A DNA stretch of 8,861 nt, taken from contig JAKAVI010000082.1 of assembly GCA_021817355.1 (NCBI GenBank), forward strand, positions 1-8,861, given 5' to 3'. Below the pieces are notes generated by a model. It was not told the DNA's origin and did no database searches. It saw nothing but the letters and a program-made list of their open reading frames with translations. Both the position numbers and the translations under genes were made by a program. Origin of the DNA: Pseudomonadota bacterium. GTDB taxonomy: Bacteria; Pseudomonadota; Alphaproteobacteria; Micropepsales; Micropepsaceae. Positions 1 through 5,601 of this stretch are shown in pieces (position 1 is the first letter of the stretch; each line of letters opens with the position of its first letter).

Positions 1-346
1 AGGGCTCGGCTTGTTTATCGTTGCATTTCGTATCCGATGAGTTGACAAAAGGCGGAGGACTGACTGGAGGAAGAGACGGTCCTTCCCGCTTCGCGCCCGG
101 GAGCAGGACCTGCCTTTGCGCCCCTCCTTGCCTGCTCCAAGAGGCAGGAGCATCTCAAGGACTGCAGCATGGTGGGATGGTGCGGCGATGATCCAGGCCG
201 CGAGCAGTAGCGTAGGACATGATTTCTCCAGTGCTGTGAGTTGCAAGCGTGATTTCTTGATCGGTGGATACAGAGCAGGAGGCCGGTCGCCGAGGGGGAT
301 TGAAGTGATGGGCGTTGCCATGGGGACTGCGAGGAAAGGATAGAAT
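1..346. other. Upstream leader region without a convincing gene
   Basis: No reading frame here has a good start, a ribosome binding site and plausible protein composition together. Frame 2 runs from the window edge to a TGA at 38-40 and would end in GLGLFIVAFRIR. This resembles the last membrane helix and basic tail of an upstream membrane protein, but 12 residues are too few to call. The rest looks untranslated. Around 133-155 two overlapping short inverted repeats compete: TGCCT with AGGCA, and TGCTCC with GGAGCA. A TTGACA-like hexamer lies at 42-47, but no -10 box follows at a normal distance. No known riboswitch or RNA gene was recognised. The promoter for the epimerase gene may lie here but I cannot place it. 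Confidence 0.4.
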
Positions 347-1333
347 ATGCGACAGGCATTGGTATGCGGCGCCGGTGGGTTTATCGGCAGCCACCTGGTT
401 CGGCGTCTTAAGCAGGAAGGCTTCTGGGTGCGGGGTGCCGATCTTAAGTATCCCGATTTCTCCGAAAGCGGGGCCGATGATTTTGTCATTGGTGATCTGC
501 GCGACCAGCGTGTGGTGGCAGAGGTGGTCGACCGCAGCTTCGATGAAGTCTATCAGCTTGCTGCCGACATGGGTGGCGCGGGATACATTTTCACCGGCGA
601 ACATGACGCGGAGGTGATGCACAATTCGGCGACGATCAACCTCAACATGGTTGAGGCCTGCCGCCTTGCCGGCATCAGGCGTGTGTTCTACTCCTCCTCC
701 GCCTGCATCTATCCGGCCTATAATCAGGAGGATCCGGATAATCCCAATTGTGCCGAGGGCAGTGCCTATCCTGCGGCGCCTGACAGCGAGTATGGCTGGG
801 AAAAGCTCTTCAGCGAGCGCATGTATCTTGCCTATAACCGCAATTACGCCATGCAGTGTCGCGTCGCCCGCTATCACAATATCTTCGGACCGGAAGGTAC
901 CTATGATGGCGGCCGCGAAAAGTCTCCTGCCGCAATCTGCCGCAAGGTGGCCGAGGCTCCTTCGGGCGGCAGCATCGAGATCTGGGGCGATGGGCTGCAG
1001 ACGCGTTCCTTTCTTTATATCGAGGAATGCCTTGAGGGCTCGCTGCGGCTTGCCCGCTCCGAGCTCGAGGGTCCCTTCAATATCGGCTCCGAGGAGATGG
1101 TCACGATCAACCAGCTGGCCGCGATAGTGATGGACATTGCCGGCAAGAGGCTCGCGATCGAGCATGTGCCAGGCCCCCTCGGGGTACGCGGGCGCAATTC
1201 CGACAACCGGTTGATCAAGGAAAAACTGGGCTGGGCACCCAGCCGGACGCTACGCGCAGGTCTTGAAAAAACCTATGCCTGGATCGAGGCCGAGGTGCGC
1301 CGGCGTGCCTTTGCCAATCATCCCGCGACATGA
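347..1333 (+). CDS. GDP-mannose 3,5-epimerase (extended SDR family)
   Basis: This 328-residue protein probably converts GDP-D-mannose to GDP-L-galactose, with GDP-L-gulose as the possible 5-epimer, in the cytoplasm. The NAD-binding glycine motif GAGGFIG is at residues 8-14. The signature SSSACIYP is at 116-123 with the expected cysteine C120. The SDR pair is Y149 and K153 (YGWEK), and the second catalytic lysine is K192 in GGREKSP. These match the Cys, Tyr-x3-Lys and Lys set known from plant GDP-mannose 3,5-epimerase. WGDGLQTRSF and GVRGRNSDNRLIKEKLGW are also very close to the plant enzyme as I recall it. Length suits the family, slightly shorter than the plant protein, which has extra N-terminal residues. 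The start is supported by AGGA at 337-340, six bases before ATG. The stop overlaps the next gene (ATGA), so the two are probably translated together. The main alternative is another NDP-sugar epimerase or dehydratase of the same fold, which the cysteine motif makes unlikely. Confidence 0.9.
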   Translation: MRQALVCGAGGFIGSHLVRRLKQEGFWVRGADLKYPDFSESGADDFVIGDLRDQRVVAEVVDRSFDEVYQLAADMGGAGYIFTGEHDAEVMHNSATINLNMVEACRLAGIRRVFYSSSACIYPAYNQEDPDNPNCAEGSAYPAAPDSEYGWEKLFSERMYLAYNRNYAMQCRVARYHNIFGPEGTYDGGREKSPAAICRKVAEAPSGGSIEIWGDGLQTRSFLYIEECLEGSLRLARSELEGPFNIGSEEMVTINQLAAIVMDIAGKRLAIEHVPGPLGVRGRNSDNRLIKEKLGWAPSRTLRAGLEKTYAWIEAEVRRRAFANHPAT

Positions 1334-2475
1334 CGCAAGGCCCCTTCAATCTCCTTTACCTGGTCGACTGGCTGCCGCCGGAATTCGGGGCAGTTGGCCA
1401 ATATGGACTGCTGTTTGCGCGTGAACGGGCCCAAGGCGGGGACGCGGTATGCCTGATCGGCCTTTCGCGTGGGGCAGGTGAGAGTGTTACGGAAAGTTTT
1501 CCCGGTGGCGGGCGCCTTGAAATCCGCCGGTTGAGGATCCGGCCGGTGAATCGCGTCAACTGGTTCGGGCGGCTGTTATGGGCCATGGGTGCGAATTGGC
1601 GGTTGATGCGCGAAGCATTGCGTGCACCAAGAACGGCGGCCTGCGAACTTCTCTTCACCGGATCCCCGCCTTTCATGCTGTGGTTTGCTGTTCCGGCCAA
1701 ATGGATCCTGGGCCTGCGTCTTTGCTACCGCATCACCGATTTTTATCCGGAGGTCATCGCCGCCGCGCGTGTGCGCCGCTCGCTCTTTCTTGCGCTTCTG
1801 ATCCGCGTGACCTGGTGGCTGCGCCGGCGTGTGGACCGCTTCGAGGTTTTGGGGGAAGACCAGCGTGCGCTTTTAGTGCGCGGTGGCATTGCTGCGGAGA
1901 GAATTGTGCTCAAGCGTGATCCTTCGCCCGTGGTGGTTACCGGCGAGGAGACACCGGCCGAAAAGCCTGCGGCCCTGCGCGGCCATCGCGTTCTGCTCTA
2001 CTCGGGCAATTACGGCGTCGCCCATGAGGTGGAGACCGTGGTGCAGGGTTACCGTCTGCATCACCTCAGTGGCAGCGGCCGTTTCGTGCTGTGGCTGAAT
2101 GCGACCGGGGCCAATGCGGATCGGCTGGAGACACGCCTCAAGGCCGAGGGCCTGCCCTATGTCCGTACCGCGCCAGGTCCGCTCGAGGCGCTGCCGCAGT
2201 TGCTGGCCTGTGGCGATGTGCAGCTGATCTGTCTGCGCCCCGGCTTTGCCGGTTATGTATTGCCCTCAAAGGTTTATGCCTGCATCGCCTCGCGCCGGCC
2301 GGTACTTTTTGTGGGCCCTGAAGCATCTGATGTTCACCTGCTCTGTGTCGCGCAGGCCAAGGACTATGCGCGCATTGATCCGGGGGACGGTCTGGGTCTG
2401 GCGGCAGCGCTGGACCATTGGGCGCAAGACGATATCAGCTGCGCTGGCCAAGCCGGCGCCAACGTGAAAGGGTGA
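1330..2475 (+). CDS. GT4-like (GT-B fold) glycosyltransferase
   Basis: This 381-residue protein is a likely cytoplasmic, membrane-associated glycosyltransferase that adds a sugar to a lipid-linked repeat unit. The N-terminal half opens with a strand (LLYLVDWLPP) and a glycine-containing acceptor-side loop at about residues 15-25, as in GT-B enzymes. A hydrophobic and arginine-rich stretch (about 120-170) could lie against the membrane. The C-terminal Rossmann domain begins near residue 218 (HRVLLYSGNYG). The segment 311-327 (LPSKVYACIASRRPVLF) corresponds to the nucleotide-sugar binding region of GT4 and WbuB/WcaI-like enzymes, although the usual E-x7-E signature is not intact. Donor and acceptor cannot be read from sequence. 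The 4-base overlap with the epimerase gene makes GDP-L-galactose or GDP-L-gulose a plausible donor, but this is inference. The C-terminus is short and ends without the usual last helix of many relatives. Confidence 0.82.
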   Translation: MTQGPFNLLYLVDWLPPEFGAVGQYGLLFARERAQGGDAVCLIGLSRGAGESVTESFPGGGRLEIRRLRIRPVNRVNWFGRLLWAMGANWRLMREALRAPRTAACELLFTGSPPFMLWFAVPAKWILGLRLCYRITDFYPEVIAAARVRRSLFLALLIRVTWWLRRRVDRFEVLGEDQRALLVRGGIAAERIVLKRDPSPVVVTGEETPAEKPAALRGHRVLLYSGNYGVAHEVETVVQGYRLHHLSGSGRFVLWLNATGANADRLETRLKAEGLPYVRTAPGPLEALPQLLACGDVQLICLRPGFAGYVLPSKVYACIASRRPVLFVGPEASDVHLLCVAQAKDYARIDPGDGLGLAAALDHWAQDDISCAGQAGANVKG

Positions 2476-2669
2476 GTGATGTCATTACGCCGCGCAGGTC
2501 CGCCCTTTAGTCCGCACAGCAAGACGATTATAGAGCGCCCCTTCGCCGGACGAGGACCTTTGAGCCTGGCGAGCGGGTTCTGAAAAAGCTTGGGCAGCCT
2601 ATCGTGCCAATGGTCCTTTATCGAGCCAGGGCACTGCCATAAGGGTTTTGACGTTGTCTGCCACAGGTG

Positions 2670-3497
2670 ATGGGACACGAGGGTGCAGAGTTGTCGGGGT
2701 ACGAGCACAGCGATAGCAACCAGCGTCAGGGTCTGTTCGGCCTGATATCGGGTTGGCTTGCCGGCCGGAAAGAAGCGCCGGCGCGCCGCCATCGGCTGCG
2801 GGCGGGCGAACGGGTCTATGCGGTCGGTGATATCCATGGCTGCTCGCGTCAACTTGACGCGATACTCGCCCGCATTGCGACAGATCCCGCGGAGGGGATA
2901 ACCCAGCGGTTTCTGGTTTTTCTCGGTGACTATGTCGATCGTGGTCCCGATTCCAAGGGGGTGATCGAGCGGCTTCTGAACCCGCCAGCGGGTTTTGACG
3001 TCATCGCCGTGCGCGGCAACCACGATCAGACCCTGCTCGATTTTTTGGCCGATCCGGCGGTCTACGGGGTATGGCGGGAATTTGGCGGGCGGGACACGCT
3101 TCTGAGTTATGGGGTGACGCCGCCTCTGTTCGACCACATCGAGGATTTTGAGAGGGCCCGCAATGATTTGGCCGCGGCCCTGCCGGCCGCACATCGGCAG
3201 TTTCTTGAGCGGTTGGTGGGCGGGCGGCGCATCGGTGGCTATTACTTCACCCATGCCGGGGTACGTCCCGGGGTGGCGCTCGAGGAGCAGTCGCCGGAGG
3301 ATCTGATGTGGATCCGTGAAGACTTTCTAAATTCCCGGCAAGATTTTGGCGCTGTTGTCGTTCATGGTCACACCCCGGCGCCTCAGCCAGTGGTGCGGCG
3401 TAACCGCATCGGCGTCGACACCGGCGCCTATGCGACCGGCTGCCTTACAGCTGCCGTATTGGATGGAGATAAGTACCGCTTCATCAGCGTGCGCTAG
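2670..3497 (+). CDS. PPP-family metallophosphoesterase, probable Ser/Thr protein phosphatase
   Basis: This 275-residue protein is a predicted cytoplasmic two-metal phosphatase of the calcineurin-like PPP type, related to bacterial PrpA/PrpB, lambda phosphatase and ApaH. All core motifs are visible in order: GDIHG (D54, H56), GDYVDRGPDS (D87, R91), RGNHD (R115, N117, H118), THAG (H195) and HGHT (H232, H234). The ending GVDTGAY and CLTAAVLDG is also typical. Catalytic residues appear complete. An N-terminal extension of about 45 residues precedes the fold. It includes a short amphipathic or hydrophobic piece (LFGLISGWLAG), with no signal peptide. The start is uncertain: GTG 2667 and ATG 2670 are adjacent and neither has a clear ribosome binding site. 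Its position between a glycosyltransferase and an export gene suggests a link to polysaccharide control, possibly acting on phosphorylated proteins. Substrate choice (phosphoprotein or dinucleoside polyphosphate) cannot be decided here. Confidence 0.87.
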   Translation: MGHEGAELSGYEHSDSNQRQGLFGLISGWLAGRKEAPARRHRLRAGERVYAVGDIHGCSRQLDAILARIATDPAEGITQRFLVFLGDYVDRGPDSKGVIERLLNPPAGFDVIAVRGNHDQTLLDFLADPAVYGVWREFGGRDTLLSYGVTPPLFDHIEDFERARNDLAAALPAAHRQFLERLVGGRRIGGYYFTHAGVRPGVALEEQSPEDLMWIREDFLNSRQDFGAVVVHGHTPAPQPVVRRNRIGVDTGAYATGCLTAAVLDGDKYRFISVR

Positions 3498-3590
3498 GTA
3501 AGGTGTTCGCAGCTTAACAACATGAAACTGGTTTTGTGGGCGCGGGCGTGTAGCATCTTCGTGGCAGGAAAGGCGTAACTGGAAGATCTG

Positions 3591-4346
3591 ATGCGTCCCT
3601 GGCGTACAATGACAAAATGTCTGTCCAGCCTCTTTGTTGTACTGGGGCTGATGGCCAGCGTCTCGCTGGCGGCGGTACCGCTGCCAAACCAGGTTGTGCA
3701 CCTGGCCAAGGCTCCTGCGGGCGCCTCCTCAACACTGTGCTCCTGCGCAACACGTGCAATTCACAACGAGGTTGCCGAGGCCGCCACGGGGACGGCAAGT
3801 TCGGCGCCTGCCGCTGCGCCCACTACGGCCAGTGACGCGAAAACGACCGACAAGACCAAGCCCAAGCCGGATGCGCATGATGCGGAGGCCGCCTATGTTC
3901 TTGGAACCGGCGACAAGCTCCACATCAACGTGTTTGGCCAGCACAATCTTGACGGCAATTATCTCGTCGATGGTAGCGGCAATATCCAGTTTCCGCTGAT
4001 TGGCCAGGTCAAGGCGGCCGGCAAAACTGTTCCCCAGTTGCAGCGGACCATCACCGCGGAGCTTTCCAAAGGGTTTCTCGTCAACCCCAGTGTCAGCATC
4101 GAGGTCACGAGCAACCGCCCGTTCTACATTTTGGGAGAGGTAAAGGCCCCCGGTCAGTACCCCTATGTGATGGGGATGAGCGTGATCACGGCCGTGGCGC
4201 TGGCCGGCGGCTACACCTTCCGGGCCGATGAATCCGATGTCTATGTGCGGCGGGCGGGCTCCGACAAAGAGGTGGAAATGCCTGCCAGTGAGAAAACCAA
4301 GGTGCAGCCTGGCGACATTATTCGGGTTCCGGAGCGGTTTTTCTGA
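3591..4346 (+). CDS. Wza-like polysaccharide export protein (Poly_export + SLBB), short form
   Basis: This 251-residue exported protein probably forms the periplasmic ring or conduit for polysaccharide export. An N-terminal signal peptide covers about residues 1-28, with hydrophobic core LFVVLGLMASVSLA. No lipobox cysteine follows the core, so it is not an evident lipoprotein. Residues about 40-100 are a low-complexity Ala/Thr/Pro/Lys linker with two cysteines near its start (SSTLCSCAT). The Poly_export domain starts at about 101 (AYVLGTGDKLHINVFGQ) and includes FPLIGQVKAAGKT. An SLBB domain starts near 178 (FYILGEVKAPGQYPY) and runs through DVYVRR. The protein ends in GDIIRVPERFF. It has only one SLBB repeat and lacks the C-terminal amphipathic helix by which E. 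coli Wza forms its outer-membrane pore. The start ATG 3591 has GGAAG about five bases upstream. An in-frame TAA lies at 3576-3578, and the later ATG at 3609 has no binding site. Confidence 0.88.
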   Translation: MRPWRTMTKCLSSLFVVLGLMASVSLAAVPLPNQVVHLAKAPAGASSTLCSCATRAIHNEVAEAATGTASSAPAAAPTTASDAKTTDKTKPKPDAHDAEAAYVLGTGDKLHINVFGQHNLDGNYLVDGSGNIQFPLIGQVKAAGKTVPQLQRTITAELSKGFLVNPSVSIEVTSNRPFYILGEVKAPGQYPYVMGMSVITAVALAGGYTFRADESDVYVRRAGSDKEVEMPASEKTKVQPGDIIRVPERFF

Positions 4347-4581
4347 CGCAGGCGCAATGGTCAAGTTGCTATGTTACGTTGAAATTGGTGACGGTTTTGT
4401 CATCTTTCCCGCGTGACGTTAACCTTTGCGGACAAATTGCCGGACGTCTTGATCGCTATCACAAAGGCCCGGCGTTCCGGTGTCTAAGACCAAATCTGCC
4501 GCATTTCAGATAATCTGGTCGCGATGATCTGGCGTAAATGGCTTCCATCGCCGTCCTGTCCACTAGCTAAATTCACAGCAG

Positions 4582-4612
4582 TGGACTATAGCACGGCAAA
4601 ATGTGCTATTAT
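4582..4612 (+). promoter_or_regulatory. Candidate promoter with a dyad in its spacer
   Basis: A -10-like TATTAT (4607-4612, five of six matches to TATAAT) is preceded by TGGACT (4582-4587, four of six to TTGACA) at an unusually long spacing of 19 bases. The perfect inverted repeat ATAGCAC-N8-GTGCTAT (4588-4609) occupies that spacer almost exactly. A 19-base spacer filled by a dyad is the known layout of promoters controlled by MerR-family activators. Transcription would start near 4620, about 57 bases before the GTG at 4677. The boxes were found by eye and the regulator is unknown. Confidence 0.35.
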
Positions 4613-4622
4613 TGGCATTCGG

Positions 4623-4641
4623 GGTGACAATATCCGTCACC
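4623..4641. promoter_or_regulatory. Perfect inverted repeat, possible operator or 5' UTR hairpin
   Basis: GGTGAC and GTCACC form a perfect 6-bp inverted repeat around the 7-base centre AATATCC. If the upstream promoter candidate is correct, this lies at the very start of the transcript. It could be an operator overlapping the start site or a stabilising 5' hairpin. A related imperfect copy, GGTGAC-N6-GTCATC, lies at 4387-4404. A different dyad with the same TGAC/GTCA ends lies at 6979-6998. Confidence 0.35.
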
Positions 4642-4676
4642 GACAATGGGCCAACTTAGGACGAAAGGGGCTTGCC

Positions 4677-5531
4677 GTGACGGGGGCAAGGCAGCGCACA
4701 ATCCGGGGGAGCCTTGGCGCCATCGCGATGGCTGCGGCCATTGTCGCCATCGCTCCGCGCCCCTTTGCGCAGTCTGCCCTGGCCGCTGACAGCGCGCTCA
4801 ATGCCTTGCTGCTCGCAGGCTTGAAGCAGCAGCTCAGCCAAGCGCTCAAGAACATAAGCCCGGCCCTCAAGGGACAGGCCCGCATCCAGGCCATCTCCCA
4901 GGTGATTGCGGCAGTGGCCACGGATGCGATGGCAAAGTCCGGAACCTCTGCGCTGGCCAGCGTGGTGGCGGCAGCAGACAGTCTCGTGCCGGCGACCATC
5001 GCGGTACCGGCAGCGCTGTCGGCGGCAGTGACCTCGGGGGTGGCGGTTCCCATTGCAGTGGAAGAGGTTACGACCGGAGCGGTGGCCGGAGGGGCGCCGC
5101 CGACCATGGCGGTCCAGACCGTGATCGCGGCCAGCGCTCAGCAGAACCTGCCCACCGCGGAAGTAGGCTCGGGCCTTGGGGCTGCGGCCGCGAGTGTGGC
5201 CCAGACCAACCCCAGCGCTGCGGCCGAGATCAGCACGACGGTGGCCAATGTGGCGCCCTCGGGCATGACCCAGAGCTATGCCACCTCGGTGGTGGTCAGC
5301 GGCGGCTCGACGCAGCTCGCCGATAAAAGCGTCCAACCACCTTCGGCGGTCGTAGGAGGCACTGTAAATAACGTGAATACGGTGACGCTGCCGGCCTCGC
5401 AGCCCGCCGGAACCCAGACCGGGGCAACGGCGGCAGGTGGACAGGGCTCTACCCAGTCGATCACCGGAAACCCAAGCGTAGGTACCAGTAATGCGGCTCT
5501 GCCGCCCTGTAACAACCCCTCTTGCAGCTAG
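4677..5531 (+). CDS. Unrecognised Ala/Val/Ser/Thr-rich secreted protein with terminal CX4C
   Basis: I do not recognise a family for this 284-residue protein. The N-terminus (several Arg, then the hydrophobic stretch LGAIAMAAAIVAIA) followed by PFAQSALAA looks like a signal peptide cleaved near residue 31 or 37, so the product is probably periplasmic, surface or secreted. Residues about 38-105 are rich in Ala, Leu, Gln and Lys and likely helical. From about 105 the chain is Val/Ala/Thr/Gly/Pro-rich. The last 80 residues are Ser/Thr/Gly/Gln/Asn-rich and probably disordered. Its only two cysteines lie at residues 278 and 283 in PPCNNPSCS, at the extreme C-terminus. GTG 4677 is chosen because AAGGGG (4665-4670) lies six bases upstream and the signal peptide begins right after it. 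Its position between the Wza-like and barrel genes suggests a role in export, anchoring or matrix structure, which is inference. Composition alone cannot exclude a structural repeat protein. Confidence 0.72.
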   Translation: MTGARQRTIRGSLGAIAMAAAIVAIAPRPFAQSALAADSALNALLLAGLKQQLSQALKNISPALKGQARIQAISQVIAAVATDAMAKSGTSALASVVAAADSLVPATIAVPAALSAAVTSGVAVPIAVEEVTTGAVAGGAPPTMAVQTVIAASAQQNLPTAEVGSGLGAAAASVAQTNPSAAAEISTTVANVAPSGMTQSYATSVVVSGGSTQLADKSVQPPSAVVGGTVNNVNTVTLPASQPAGTQTGATAAGGQGSTQSITGNPSVGTSNAALPPCNNPSCS

Positions 5532-5566
5532 GGCCCGGCGGCCCTCCTGCTTTGGTTAATTTTTAT
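5530..5566 (+). terminator. Weak intrinsic-terminator-like hairpin
   Basis: AGGGCC (5530-5535), loop CGGC and GGCCCT (5540-5545) form a perfect GC-rich 6-bp stem that begins in the stop codon of the secreted-protein gene. A T-rich stretch with interruptions (TTTGG, then TTAATTTTTAT) follows a few bases later. The T tract is not continuous and starts late, so termination may be partial. Partial termination would let some transcripts continue into the barrel gene. Confidence 0.4.
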
Positions 5567-5568
5567 AT

Positions 5569-5593
5569 CGTACCTTGGGGCAAGGTACGGGAG
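5569..5593 (+). promoter_or_regulatory. Perfect 9-bp palindrome touching the ribosome binding site
   Basis: CGTACCTTG (5569-5577), loop GGG and CAAGGTACG (5581-5589) form a perfect 9-bp inverted repeat. Its last G is the first base of the Shine-Dalgarno sequence GGGAG (5589-5593), eight bases before ATG 5602. As RNA, the hairpin would abut the ribosome binding site. As DNA, the ACCT/AGGT arms resemble a site for a dimeric regulator. Which of these applies cannot be told from sequence. Confidence 0.5.
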
Positions 5594-5601
5594 CTTAAGT
5601 G

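Larger units (their letters stand above)
4347..4676. other. 330-base intergenic regulatory region
   Basis: This stretch is lower in GC than its neighbours and separates the export gene from the secreted-protein gene. The downstream frame stays open back to an ATG at 4524. I treat that as chance: the 51 extra residues would bury the signal peptide, contain the only other cysteines, and have no ribosome binding site. The region holds an imperfect dyad GGTGAC-N6-GTCATC (4387-4404), a perfect dyad ATAGCAC-N8-GTGCTAT (4588-4609) and a perfect dyad GGTGAC-N7-GTCACC (4623-4641). Also present is a partly paired segment from GACCA near 4489 to TGGTC near 4520. No RNA gene was recognised. Confidence 0.6.

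Noticed and set aside
116..343. 75-codon frame just before the epimerase gene
   Set aside because: It starts with TTG, lacks a ribosome binding site, and has no protein-like features.
155..1165. 336-residue open frame on the - strand opposite the epimerase gene
   Set aside because: It mirrors a strongly supported gene, shows no recognisable motif, and looks like a GC-rich antisense shadow.
2364..3254. 296-residue open frame on the - strand across the gap and phosphatase gene
   Set aside because: It lies opposite intact phosphatase motifs and has no domain or credible start; the part in the gap resembles nothing known.
3522..3578. 18-residue frame MKLVLWARACSIFVAGKA upstream of the Wza-like gene
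   Set aside because: It has no Shine-Dalgarno sequence, is very short and is followed by a stop in the same frame as the export gene; probably chance.
4325..4345. T5 run after a GC-rich stretch at the end of the Wza-like gene, as a terminator
   Set aside because: The possible stem is only three base pairs and the T run lies in the coding sequence.
4524..4676. 51-codon N-terminal extension of the secreted protein
   Set aside because: It has no ribosome binding site and would displace the signal peptide; the inverted repeats and promoter-like boxes fit noncoding DNA better.
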